A stretch of 30,216 bases of DNA. Origin: CAZJHX01 sp964545715 (lineage in GTDB: Bacteria; Myxococcota_A; UBA9042; GCA-2863065). The stretch spans positions 1 through 30,216 of the forward strand of contig CAZJHX010000134.1 of assembly GCA_964545715.1 (NCBI GenBank), in the 5' to 3' direction. Below, piece after piece: positions 1 through 7,246 of the stretch (position 1 is its first letter; each line of letters starts with the position of its first letter). The notes under the pieces are model-generated. The model was given only the letters and a program-made list of their open reading frames with translations, was not told the origin of the DNA and searched no databases. The position numbers were made by a program, and so were the translations under genes.

Positions 1-22
1 CATGATGGGGCTCCTCCCTTTC
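1..22 (-). promoter_or_regulatory. Possible ribosome binding site and start codon of a gene leaving the window
   Basis: On the minus strand this stretch reads as GGGAGGAG, a 7-base spacer and an ATG at positions 3-1. It closely resembles the start region of the lipoprotein at 236 (AGGGAGG ... CATCATG). It is out of frame with that lipoprotein, which would have to end before it. Adding one C to the C6 run at 50-55 would give the lipoprotein a stop at about position 39 and leave a normal intergenic gap; this is inference. Confidence 0.35.
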
Positions 23-236
23 GATAAATCCGACAACTATCCTGACCGAGGGGGGTCGTGTCGTCGGTGTCCGTCGTGTCGTCAGTGCCGGTCGCCGCGG
101 TGCCGGTGCTGGTGACGTCGTCGCCGGTGCCGGTGGCCGTGGTCCCGTCGCTGCCTTCCACGGGCTCATCACCGCAGGCCGCTAGACCCGCCGCGCACAC
201 CAAAATCACCAAACCACGCCATGCCGATGCCATCAT
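1..236 (-). CDS. Partial lipoprotein with Asp/Thr/Gly-rich linker, 3' end off the left edge
   Basis: Reading leftward from the ATG at 236, the frame stays open to the window edge (about 78 codons). The N-terminus is a lipoprotein signal: a short charged start, the hydrophobic stretch RGLVILVCAAGLAAC, with Cys at about residue 21 in a good lipobox (GLAAC), then acidic GDEPVEG and a Thr/Gly/Asp-rich linker. A ribosome binding site (AGGGAGG) sits 7-8 bases upstream of the start. An alternative start is the adjacent ATG at 233. The linker resembles the one in the lipoprotein at 2551-5241, so the same kind of surface protein is likely. The last 18 or so codons (positions 1-55) lose this composition and look like a gene leader read in the wrong frame, so the reading frame near the edge is doubtful. 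Confidence 0.6.
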   Translation of the reverse strand, partial: MMASAWRGLVILVCAAGLAACGDEPVEGSDGTTATGTGDDVTSTGTAATGTDDTTDTDDTTPLGQDSCRIYRKGGAPS

Positions 237-313
237 GATGAACACCTCCCTTGTTGTGCATACCCTCCGAAAGGTCAGCATCCAATGCAACAAAAGCGGC
301 CGTTAACCCGTCC

Positions 314-325
314 GCGGACGTCCGC
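314..325. promoter_or_regulatory. 12-bp palindrome in the 237-451 intergenic region
   Basis: GCGGACGTCCGC is a perfect palindrome lying between the divergent genes at 236 and 452. The rest of this 215-base gap holds the sigma-54 promoter at 395-411 and nothing else I recognise. A regulator site is possible, but GC-rich palindromes of this length can arise by chance. Confidence 0.2.
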
Positions 326-394
326 CGAGCAGCCCCGACCGCCCCCGCGCACCAACCGGCCCAACCAACCCACTGAAATCACTGGCCTTTGCTC

Positions 395-411
395 TTGGCA
401 CAGCGGTTGCG
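395..411 (+). promoter_or_regulatory. Sigma-54 (-24/-12) promoter
   Basis: TTGGCACAGCGGTTGCG matches the sigma-54 consensus TGGCACG-N4-TTGCA, with GG at 397-398 and GC at 409-410 separated by exactly 10 bases. Transcription would start near 422, about 30 bases before the ATG at 452. It lies downstream of the alternative upstream start at 389, which rules that start out. Confidence 0.75.
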
Positions 412-451
412 AGACATCCCCGACAAACACGCCGCAAACAGGAGCACCACC

Positions 452-1198
452 ATGCCGAAGGTTCTCAAACCCGCATTCACCGCCCGCGACCGCGCTCGCT
501 TTGACCCGCCCACACAGGCTCGTGGCGCCTCCCTCGGAGCCTGCCGCGCGCTCGGCTACGACCAGGCCAGGGGCGCCCTCTCCCCCCGCGCCATGCAGCG
601 CCCCACAAGTGGAATGAACGTTCATTCCGTCGCGAGCGAGCCGCGGAAGTTGTCGCTGAACCAGCAGCAGGGGCTGCGGCGGTACAGCGAGCGCATCGAC
701 ACCGAACAGACCCCCGGCGGTCAAGAGGAGCTGCTGCGCGCGCTTGCCGAGGACACCGTCCAGCAGGTCGGGACCGACGCGTATGCGTTTATCCGACAGG
801 TCGACGGGCTGCTGTATGCGGCCGCCCAGCACGGTCCTCAGGCGCTGGAGCTGTTTTCGGAGATGATGTGGAACGCCTTTCGCGCCGAGGAGGCCGTCGA
901 GCTGCGGCATGCGGTGCTTCAGCAGCGTGAAGGGTGGATGATGCTCAGCCGCATGGCGGTCACTCTGATGTGCCTCGACGGGGACCGCTCAGCTGAGGCG
1001 GCCGCGGCGTTTGCTCCGATGGGCGGCATGCTCTCGAGCGCGGATCCGTTGCGCACGCTGGGCGAAAACTGGCAGGGGCTGCGCAGCCAGTATCAGCGGC
1101 CGCAGACGGCGCCGGGGCGGAGTCAGCCGACGCCTGGACGCGAGGTGCCGCCGCCGCTGCCGGCCGACGCGCTGATCAGCGATAGTCCTCGGGCTTGA
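452..1198 (+). CDS. Helical protein of unknown function, sigma-54 driven
   Basis: This encodes 248 residues, starting MPKVLKPAF. The start was chosen because AGGAG lies 6 bases upstream and the sigma-54 promoter at 395-411 precedes it; the frame extends to 389 but that start is upstream of the promoter. There is no signal peptide or membrane segment. Residues 1-60 are basic and low in order, and include the GMNVHS hexapeptide encoded by the 18-bp palindrome at 611-628. Residues 65-200 look helical (LLRALAEDTVQQVG, ALELFSEMMWNAF, WMMLSRMAVTLM). The C-terminal 40 residues are Pro/Arg-rich. I do not recognise the family. It converges on the FHA-sigma-54 activator gene and overlaps its 3' end by 23 bases, so that activator may control it. 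It may be a cytoplasmic partner of the regulator; function is unknown. Confidence 0.7.
   Translation: MPKVLKPAFTARDRARFDPPTQARGASLGACRALGYDQARGALSPRAMQRPTSGMNVHSVASEPRKLSLNQQQGLRRYSERIDTEQTPGGQEELLRALAEDTVQQVGTDAYAFIRQVDGLLYAAAQHGPQALELFSEMMWNAFRAEEAVELRHAVLQQREGWMMLSRMAVTLMCLDGDRSAEAAAAFAPMGGMLSSADPLRTLGENWQGLRSQYQRPQTAPGRSQPTPGREVPPPLPADALISDSPRA
611..628. repeat. 18-bp palindrome GGAATGAACGTTCATTCC, copy 1
   Basis: A perfect palindrome inside the coding region of the gene at 452-1198, where it encodes G-M-N-V-H-S. The same 18 bases occur at 29120-29137 and a one-mismatch copy at 16256-16273. Confidence 0.9.
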
Positions 1199-2495
1199 GC
1201 GCGTGCTTCTCCAGCAGCCGGTAGATCTGCTGGCGGCTGGCGCCAAGATCGCGTGCGACGGCTGAGACGCGGCCCTTGTGGGTGGTCAACAGCGCCTGCA
1301 GCTCTTCCACGGACGCAGGCGTCCGACTTGCCGGGGCTTCCGCCGGGTCCTCGAGTGAGCGTCCGCGATCAAGGACCTGCTGGACCTGGGGCTGTAGAGT
1401 CAGCGGAGACTGCCCGGGCTGAGAGATGAGCGCCGTCGTCAGCACGTTGTCCAAGCCGCGGACGTTGAGCGGCCAGCGGTGATTCATGATGGCGTCCATC
1501 AGGTCCACGTCGACGTCGCGGTCCGGCGCCTGCCGGTCCAGCAGCGCACGCACCAGCACGCCGAGATCCTCCGGCCGCGCACGCAGGGCCGGCATCTGCA
1601 CGATCCACCGCGCCAGGCGCGCATAGAGGTCCGCGCGAAAGGCGCCGTCGCGCACCGAGCTCTCCAGACCGCGGTTGGTCGCGGCGACCACGCGCGTATC
1701 CACCGGTACCTCGCGGGTCCCACCGACCGGGCGAACCACGTGCTCTTGCAGCGCGCGCAGCAGACGCGCCTGAACCTCGGCCGGCAGCTCACCGATCTCG
1801 TCCAGAAAGAGGGTGCCGCCGTCGGCGCGTCGGAACAGGCCCTCCTGGGCCCGATCGGCCCCCGTAAAGGCGCCGCGGACGTGCCCGAACAGCTCGCTCT
1901 CGAGCAGCTCGCCCCGCAGCGAGGCGCAGTTTACAGCCACCATCGGACCTGTGCGCAGACTGCGCTTATGAAGCTCGCGCGCGGCGACCTCTTTGCCGGT
2001 GCCGGTGTCGCCTACGATCAAGACGGTGTGCCCGGTGCGGGCCACCTGCTCCAGGGCGGTGCGCGCCTGCACCATCGGCTGCGAGACCCCAACCAGCGCC
2101 CCGGCGGCGACGGAGCCTGGATCCGCGATCTCACAAAAGACGACGATGCTGTTTCCGGTCAGGACCACATCGCCGTAATCGAGCGCGTGCTCTTCGACTC
2201 GCCGACCGTTCACAAACGTGCCGTTCTTGCTGCCGGCGTCCTTCACCATCCAGCGGCGGGCCTGATGCTGAAATACGGCGTGCTGCCGGCTCATGCGCGG
2301 ATCGTCGAGCGGGCCGCTCGGGAAGAGCTCTTCTTCGCGGCCCAGCAGCGCGCCTTTGGTCGGCTTCAGCGTCACTTGCTCGCCGGCTCGGCGTGTACCG
2401 GCGCTGTAGGCCAGCGTCAGGCCTGTCATGCGTCGCCGGGCCCGCCGGGCGCCGGACGGGGTGCGGGCGTCGTCGCTGAGGGTCGGACCACTCAC
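1176..2495 (-). CDS. FHA domain sigma-54-dependent transcriptional activator
   Basis: With the GTG at 2495 as start this is 439 residues; an ATG at 2429 (residue 23) is the alternative, and a frame extension to 2627 would run over the promoter region of the divergent lipoprotein. Residues 38-122 form an FHA phosphothreonine-binding domain (LGR at 51-53, SRQH at 69-72, NGT at 91-93). Residues 134-355 form an AAA+ domain with Walker A GDTGTGKE (162-169), the sigma-54-contacting loop GAFTGA (208-213) and Walker B GGTLFLDEIG (226-235). A Fis-type helix-turn-helix lies at 408-432. The usual WPGNVREL motif reads WPLNVRGL here (341-348). FHA-sigma-54 activators of this class respond to Ser/Thr kinase signalling in myxobacteria. 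Its targets may include the sigma-54 promoter at 395. Confidence 0.9.
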   Translation of the reverse strand: MSGPTLSDDARTPSGARRARRRMTGLTLAYSAGTRRAGEQVTLKPTKGALLGREEELFPSGPLDDPRMSRQHAVFQHQARRWMVKDAGSKNGTFVNGRRVEEHALDYGDVVLTGNSIVVFCEIADPGSVAAGALVGVSQPMVQARTALEQVARTGHTVLIVGDTGTGKEVAARELHKRSLRTGPMVAVNCASLRGELLESELFGHVRGAFTGADRAQEGLFRRADGGTLFLDEIGELPAEVQARLLRALQEHVVRPVGGTREVPVDTRVVAATNRGLESSVRDGAFRADLYARLARWIVQMPALRARPEDLGVLVRALLDRQAPDRDVDVDLMDAIMNHRWPLNVRGLDNVLTTALISQPGQSPLTLQPQVQQVLDRGRSLEDPAEAPASRTPASVEELQALLTTHKGRVSAVARDLGASRQQIYRLLEKHALKPEDYR

Positions 2496-2550
2496 CCGAC
2501 GAGAGTAGCAGTTTGTTGTACCATCGGCAGTCACGGCAGGAGGAAAAGCA

Positions 2551-5241
2551 ATGACGCGCCTGATAGCGATCACGATGAGCTTGGCAGTGGTGAGTTCAGC
2601 GGGCCTTGGATGCGGTAGCGACCCCACAGGCGATTCAAGCGGCGGCGACGACTCTCAGGACACGTCGGGCGAGACGTCCGACACGGGGGCGGAGACGTCC
2701 GGCGAGGACACGGGCGACGCCACGACCAGCGGGGACACCACAGCGGCAACCGACGACACGACCGACACAGGCGACGACACGGGCTCCACCACCACCGCCG
2801 CCACGACCGACGACACCGGGGACACGACCGACACGGGTGACACGACCGACACGGGCGACGACACCACCGACACCGGCCCCGACACCGGCGACACCGGCCC
2901 CCCGACGGACGCGCCCTGCGACTCCGACAAGGACTGCCAGGAGTACGGCCTGCTCTGCGACCCGCTCAACGCGCTGTGCGTGGACTGCCTCTTTGACTCC
3001 GATTGCAGCGCGGGGCAGCAGTGCCTCGATTATTGGTGCGGCGAAGGCGCCTGCGCGACTGACGAGGACTGCGATCCCGGCCTCTGCTGGAGCGGCGAGT
3101 GCGTGGAGCCGCCCGAGTGCAAGAGCTCCAAGGATTGCGACGGGCTGGTCTGCCTGAAATCCGCCGGCTACTGCGTGGATTGCGTGGACGCGACCGACTG
3201 CGGCGACGGTCAAGTGTGCGACGGCAACCACGCGTGCGCGGACATCGTGGCGTGCGAATCGGACGATGACTGCCCTGCGGTCTACCACTGCGCGGAGGGC
3301 GCCTGCACGCTGGACAGCTGCCCATCCGGCGTCGCTACCTGCGCCTCCAAGGAGTCCATCGCGGTCTGCAACGCTCAGGGCAGCGGCTTCGACCCGCCCA
3401 CGCCGTGCGATGCGGCCCAGACCTGCGCCGAGGGCGGCGGCACAGCATCATGCGTCGACTGGATCTGTACACCCGGCCCCGCCTACTGCGACGAGAACAC
3501 CGCGATTCAGTGCGCCGACTCGGGGCTGGAGACGGTGACCACGCAGCCGTGCGGGGATGACCTGTGCGTCGGCGGCGAGTGCAAAGACCTGCTGTGTGTC
3601 CCGTCGTCGGCGACCTGCGACGCGGCCCTGAGCGCCGTCGTCACCTGCAACGACCTGGGCACCGAGGCCGAGACCGCCGCCTGCGACGCGGGAACCTTCT
3701 GCCTCACCGCCGAGGACGGCCCGGCCACCTGCGCGCCGTGGGTCTGCCAGCCGAACGCCGGCTTGTGCCCCGACATCAAAACCGCCGGCGCCTGCGACGC
3801 CTTCGGATCCGGCCCGGTCGCCGAAACCACAAACTGCGGCGAAGGCTTCTGTCTGGGCGGCGAGTGCCTGCCGACCCAGTGTCCGCCGGGCCAGACCTAC
3901 TGCGACGGCAACGCCATCTTCAGCTGCAACGAGGAGGGCTCGGAGGCCAAAAAGCAGGCCGACTGCGGCGCCGGCAAGTACTGCGGCGCGGGCGACGAGG
4001 GCCCGGCGTGCTTCGACCAGGTGTGCGCGCCCGGTGTGATCACTTGCCAGGACAACGCCGTGGTCACCTGCAACCCAGAGGGCAGCGGGTTCTCATCCAC
4101 CGTCCCCTGCGGCGAAGAGGCCTGCGTCGACGGCGCCTGCCTGCCCGTCATCTGCGAGCCGGGCCTGGCCCTTTGCGTCGACGGCGAGAGCGCCTGGATC
4201 GGCTGCAATGAATCCGGCACGGCGCTTCAGGCGCCGGTCTCCTGCCCGCCGGGGATCGACTGCCAGGACGGTCAGTGCGTCTTGAGCTGCCTGCTGGCCT
4301 GCCAGGGCAAGGTGTGCGGCAGCGACGGCTGCGGTGGCAGCTGCGGCACCTGTGACGCCGGGCTGACGTGCCAGTCCGGGACCGCTTGTGTGGCGGAGTG
4401 CGAGCCGGTCTGTCTCGAAGACGGGTGTGGTGACGACGGGTGCGGCGGCTCCTGCGGCGGCTGCGATGAGGCCCAGGTGTGCAATGCCGGGGCCTGCGTC
4501 GAGCCCGACGCTTGTGTCCCCGAGTGCGCCGGCAAGCAGTGCGGCGAAGATGGGTGCGGCGGCGTCTGCGGGGAGTGCTCTGAGGACCTCTCGTGCACGA
4601 TCGGCTCGCTGTGCGGCGGTCTGTGCCACGCTTGCACCGGCGGCGCCGCCTGCGCCAAGCTCGACTTCAGCGACGGCAACCTGGCCAGCTGGACGTCCGC
4701 GGGCGCCACGTCCCTGATCACACAGCTGCAGTCCGCGCTGCCCGTGACCGGCGGCCACATGTTGAAGCTGACCACCGGCGCCGGATCGGTCGACAAGACA
4801 TCGTCGACGGCCACCCTGCAGCACTGCCTGGCGCCCGGCGCGTGGACGGCGACCATCGGCTGGAAGTTCTACTCCGCCGAGTTCAGCGGCTACTGCGGCT
4901 CGAAGTACCAGGACGCCGTCAACATCTCGGCGACTGCGGGCGACCAGGAGCATGCGCTGTTGTCCTTTGCGATCAAGGATCTCTGCCAGAAGGACGCGTG
5001 CAACGACTGCGGCTCACAGGCGGCGCCGCTGCAGAAGGGGGATCTGATCGATGTGGACCAGCCAAACAAGGTCTACATGACCGAGTGGACCGAGACCTCG
5101 ACGACCTTTGAGTTGACGTCAGAAGAGCTGACAGCGCCGTTCACGCTGCAAATCCACATCACTGACGTCGGAGATCAGGGCCACGACAGCGTGATCCTGA
5201 TCGACCGGATCAGCTTCGCGCCGGCGGTCGCTACCGAGTAA
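2551..5241 (+). CDS. Large cysteine-rich lipoprotein with choice-of-anchor-like C-terminal domain
   Basis: 896 residues. AGGAGG lies just upstream of the ATG. The signal MTRLIAITMSLAVVSSAGLG ends at Cys21, probably lipidated. Residues 22-122 are an Asp/Thr/Gly linker. Residues 123-700 carry over 80 cysteines in short modules: DxDCxxGxxC units at first, then units with C-(D/N)-x-G-S-G patterns (residues 255-560), then three C-x4-CGxDGCGGxCG-x-C units near 583, 620 and 656. From about 703 to the end is a beta-rich domain starting LDFSDGNLASW and ending DSVILIDRISFAPA, which resembles the choice-of-anchor/carbohydrate-binding-like domains of myxobacterial surface proteins. It is expected to be cell-surface or outer-membrane anchored, possibly adhesive; no catalytic motif is visible. 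Its stop overlaps the convergent mvaA end by 11 bases. Confidence 0.85.
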   Translation: MTRLIAITMSLAVVSSAGLGCGSDPTGDSSGGDDSQDTSGETSDTGAETSGEDTGDATTSGDTTAATDDTTDTGDDTGSTTTAATTDDTGDTTDTGDTTDTGDDTTDTGPDTGDTGPPTDAPCDSDKDCQEYGLLCDPLNALCVDCLFDSDCSAGQQCLDYWCGEGACATDEDCDPGLCWSGECVEPPECKSSKDCDGLVCLKSAGYCVDCVDATDCGDGQVCDGNHACADIVACESDDDCPAVYHCAEGACTLDSCPSGVATCASKESIAVCNAQGSGFDPPTPCDAAQTCAEGGGTASCVDWICTPGPAYCDENTAIQCADSGLETVTTQPCGDDLCVGGECKDLLCVPSSATCDAALSAVVTCNDLGTEAETAACDAGTFCLTAEDGPATCAPWVCQPNAGLCPDIKTAGACDAFGSGPVAETTNCGEGFCLGGECLPTQCPPGQTYCDGNAIFSCNEEGSEAKKQADCGAGKYCGAGDEGPACFDQVCAPGVITCQDNAVVTCNPEGSGFSSTVPCGEEACVDGACLPVICEPGLALCVDGESAWIGCNESGTALQAPVSCPPGIDCQDGQCVLSCLLACQGKVCGSDGCGGSCGTCDAGLTCQSGTACVAECEPVCLEDGCGDDGCGGSCGGCDEAQVCNAGACVEPDACVPECAGKQCGEDGCGGVCGECSEDLSCTIGSLCGGLCHACTGGAACAKLDFSDGNLASWTSAGATSLITQLQSALPVTGGHMLKLTTGAGSVDKTSSTATLQHCLAPGAWTATIGWKFYSAEFSGYCGSKYQDAVNISATAGDQEHALLSFAIKDLCQKDACNDCGSQAAPLQKGDLIDVDQPNKVYMTEWTETSTTFELTSEELTAPFTLQIHITDVGDQGHDSVILIDRISFAPAVATE
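2686..2906 (+). repeat. Low-complexity GAC-ACN-GGC codon repeat
   Basis: Tandem, imperfect triplets encoding Asp, Thr and Gly (for example DTTDTGDDTTDTG) form the linker behind the lipid anchor. The same repeat in other frames creates spurious open reading frames on both strands. Confidence 0.8.
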
Positions 5242-6400
5242 GCCGCCGCTTGTGCAGCCGCATATGACCGCGCTGGATCCCCTCGGTCCCCAGCGCCTTG
5301 ATGGCCGCCAGATTCTGCGCCAATCCGACCGCGCCCGCGATCTGCGCAAGCTCCGCGGCCGAGTCGATGCCCATCATCGAGAGCAGCCCGGCCGCCAGCG
5401 GATGGTTGATCGTGGCGCCACCGACGATGCCGACCGCCATCGGCATCTCCAGCTCACCGCACAGCGCGCCGTCATCGTCGCGCCAGAAGCGGGACAGGGG
5501 GCGGTATACACCGTCGCGAGCGGCCCAGGCGTGTGCGCCGGCTTCGATGGCGCGCCAGTCATTGCCGGTGGCCAGCATCAGCGCGTCGATGCCGTTCATG
5601 ATGCCTTTGTTATGAGTCGCGGCGCGGTAGGGATCCGCCTCGGCAAACCTGGACGCGGTGACCACCCCTTCCGCGACCTCGTCGGCGCTGAAGCCATGCC
5701 ATGGCAACACGCGCCTCGGGATCCGACAGGTCGTGCGCACGAGACGCCGATCAGCCAGATTGGTCAGAATGCGCAGCCCGGCGCGCCCCCCTGAGAGCTC
5801 CGCCAGGCGCGGCGCCAGAAGCTCGGCCACCGTATTGACCATGTTGGCGCCCATCGCGTCGCGCACGTCGAGATGCAGATGGACAACGACGAAGACCTCG
5901 CCGTCAGGATGCGTCACTGTACGCACCTCCAGCCCGCGCCAGCCGCCGCCGACCTGGTCCAGGCCCAGATGCAGTCCGCGCGTGAGCTCGCCCAGCTCCG
6001 GCTCAGCCGCCTCGATGGCCGCCGTCGCCGCCTCAGGATCCGGGACATCCAGCAGCTGCACCTGACCGATCATCACCGGATCGGTCGTCGTGCTGGTGAA
6101 GCCGTCAGCCCTGGCGACCAGCTTGGCGACGTGGCATTGCGCCGCGACTACCGACGGCTCCTCGATAACCATCGGTACGAGGCGCTCTCTGCCGTTCACG
6201 ATGAGATTGAGGGCGACGCCGGCGGGCATGGAGTAGGTGCCGATCGCGTGCTCGACAAATCGATCGGCGCGGCGCGCGTCAAGGCCCCCACTCTTCAGCA
6301 GCGGGCCAAGCTCCTCGGCCGTAATGAACCCGCGATCCGCAAGCCACGCCAGGCGCTGCTCGGGTGTCAGGTCTCTAAATCGCGGTGCTCTGGTGTTCAG
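5231..6400 (-). CDS. mvaA: Class II hydroxymethylglutaryl-CoA reductase, non-ATG start, shortened C-terminus
   Basis: The protein reduces HMG-CoA to mevalonate (or runs the reverse, degradative reaction). Family motifs are clear: the catalytic Glu in EEPSVVAA (about residue 80), DAMGAN for the nucleotide, THNKGIMNG with the catalytic Lys, ATGNDWRA with the catalytic Asp, and QRGHM with the catalytic His. The first ATG in frame is at 6229 (332 residues), but family-like sequence continues upstream (APRFRDLTPEQRLAWL, FVEHAIGTYSMP) to a CTG at 6400. That gives 389 residues, with GAGGAGG 11 bases upstream and a CTGA overlap with the pssA stop, so I take CTG as the start. The protein ends right after GHMRLHKRRLTR, about 45 residues short of typical class II enzymes, which carry a C-terminal flap domain. 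It overlaps the convergent lipoprotein gene by 11 bases. Confidence 0.85.
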   Translation of the reverse strand: MNTRAPRFRDLTPEQRLAWLADRGFITAEELGPLLKSGGLDARRADRFVEHAIGTYSMPAGVALNLIVNGRERLVPMVIEEPSVVAAQCHVAKLVARADGFTSTTTDPVMIGQVQLLDVPDPEAATAAIEAAEPELGELTRGLHLGLDQVGGGWRGLEVRTVTHPDGEVFVVVHLHLDVRDAMGANMVNTVAELLAPRLAELSGGRAGLRILTNLADRRLVRTTCRIPRRVLPWHGFSADEVAEGVVTASRFAEADPYRAATHNKGIMNGIDALMLATGNDWRAIEAGAHAWAARDGVYRPLSRFWRDDDGALCGELEMPMAVGIVGGATINHPLAAGLLSMMGIDSAAELAQIAGAVGLAQNLAAIKALGTEGIQRGHMRLHKRRLTR

Positions 6401-7134
6401 CTTGCCAGGGGCCTCCTCGACAGCGATTGAAGCATACCGGCCCAGATGAAGACCAGCCCCGCGATCGCCATCGTGGCACCGAGACCCGCGGCCAGGCCCT
6501 TGAAAACGATGATGTCCGCCACCAGCAAGGCCACCGCCGGCACCGCCAGGAACGGCAGCGGCTTCTCCTTGAAGCTACGGAAGGGCCGGGTACTGACCAT
6601 CAGCGCGGCCAGCACCAGCGCGCCCACGACCACCACCGTCTGCGGCACAACAAACCCACCGCCGGCGACACCCAGAATGATGGCGGCGGGGATCGTGACG
6701 GGGATGCCCGTGAACGTGCCCGGACCGTCCGTCTTCTTTGCGGGCAGCATCGCAGCCACATTGAAGCGCGCCAGGCGCCACGCAGCCGCAGCAACCAACG
6801 CACAGCAGGCGATCATGCCCAACGCGCCGGCCCCCGCCAGGCTCCAGGTGTACAGGGCAGCGGCCGGCACCAGACCAAACGAGATCAGATCCGCCAGGGA
6901 GTCCAGCTGCGCACCCATCGGGCCGTCCGCCCCAAACCGGCGCGCCATGCGGCCGTCCAGCAGATCGCAGACCAGTGACAGGCTGAGCAGCGCCAGCGCC
7001 TTCCACATCGCGGCCCCGTCAACGATGACGCCCAGCGCCATGACACCAAAGACCAGGTTGCCCAGCGTCAGCATGTTGGGCAGCGCCCGGCGAACGCGTC
7101 GCGACTTGCGAATTCTCTGAAGGTGCGGCGTCAT
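6397..7134 (-). CDS. pssA: CDP-diacylglycerol-serine O-phosphatidyltransferase
   Basis: 245 residues, an integral inner-membrane CDP-alcohol phosphatidyltransferase that makes phosphatidylserine, the precursor of phosphatidylethanolamine. The family signature D-x2-DG-x2-AR-x8-G-x3-D-x3-D is complete at about residues 57-82 (DLLDGRMARRFG, then G, D and D in register). The RLARFN segment (about 119-124) is typical of PssA. Six or more hydrophobic helices are visible. Start: GGAG followed by AAAGAAA and ATG at 7134. It is the first gene of a two-gene unit with mvaA, coupled by a 4-base overlap. A sigma-54 promoter lies 47 bases upstream, which is unusual for a housekeeping lipid gene and suggests a regulated or secondary copy. 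Confidence 0.9.
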   Translation of the reverse strand: MTPHLQRIRKSRRVRRALPNMLTLGNLVFGVMALGVIVDGAAMWKALALLSLSLVCDLLDGRMARRFGADGPMGAQLDSLADLISFGLVPAAALYTWSLAGAGALGMIACCALVAAAAWRLARFNVAAMLPAKKTDGPGTFTGIPVTIPAAIILGVAGGGFVVPQTVVVVGALVLAALMVSTRPFRSFKEKPLPFLAVPAVALLVADIIVFKGLAAGLGATMAIAGLVFIWAGMLQSLSRRPLAS

Positions 7135-7180
7135 TTTCTTTCTCCGTAGGTTCGTGTTGTCCTAGCTGCTCACACTCTTG

Positions 7181-7197
7181 AGCAAGGTCCGGGCCAA
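7181..7197 (-). promoter_or_regulatory. Sigma-54 promoter for pssA-mvaA
   Basis: On the minus strand TTGGCCCGGACCTTGCT has GG and GC separated by exactly 10 bases and matches TGGCACG-N4-TTGCW with a single change (A to C). Transcription would start near 7170, giving a leader of about 35 bases. Confidence 0.65.
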
Positions 7198-7207
7198 CCA
7201 TGGTTTT

Positions 7208-7229
7208 GTGTAAAAACAGTCACTTACAC
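7208..7229. promoter_or_regulatory. Inverted repeat GTGTAA-N10-TTACAC
   Basis: Perfect 6-base half-sites spaced by 10 bases (16 between centres), just upstream of the gene at 7247 and about 10 bases upstream of the pssA -24 element. It could be a dimeric regulator site for either divergent gene. Confidence 0.35.
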
Positions 7230-7246
7230 CCTGCCGGCGCTGCGTC

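Noticed and set aside
389..451. Upstream start for the gene at 452
   Set aside because: The sigma-54 promoter at 395-411 lies downstream of this start, so the codons would not be transcribed from it.
275..910. Minus-strand frame that also contains GMNVHS
   Set aside because: The hexapeptide appears only because the underlying DNA is a palindrome; the rest of the frame has no recognisable features.
1479..2618. Long plus-strand frame opposite the first FHA activator
   Set aside because: The minus strand carries all AAA+ and FHA motifs; the plus frame has none.
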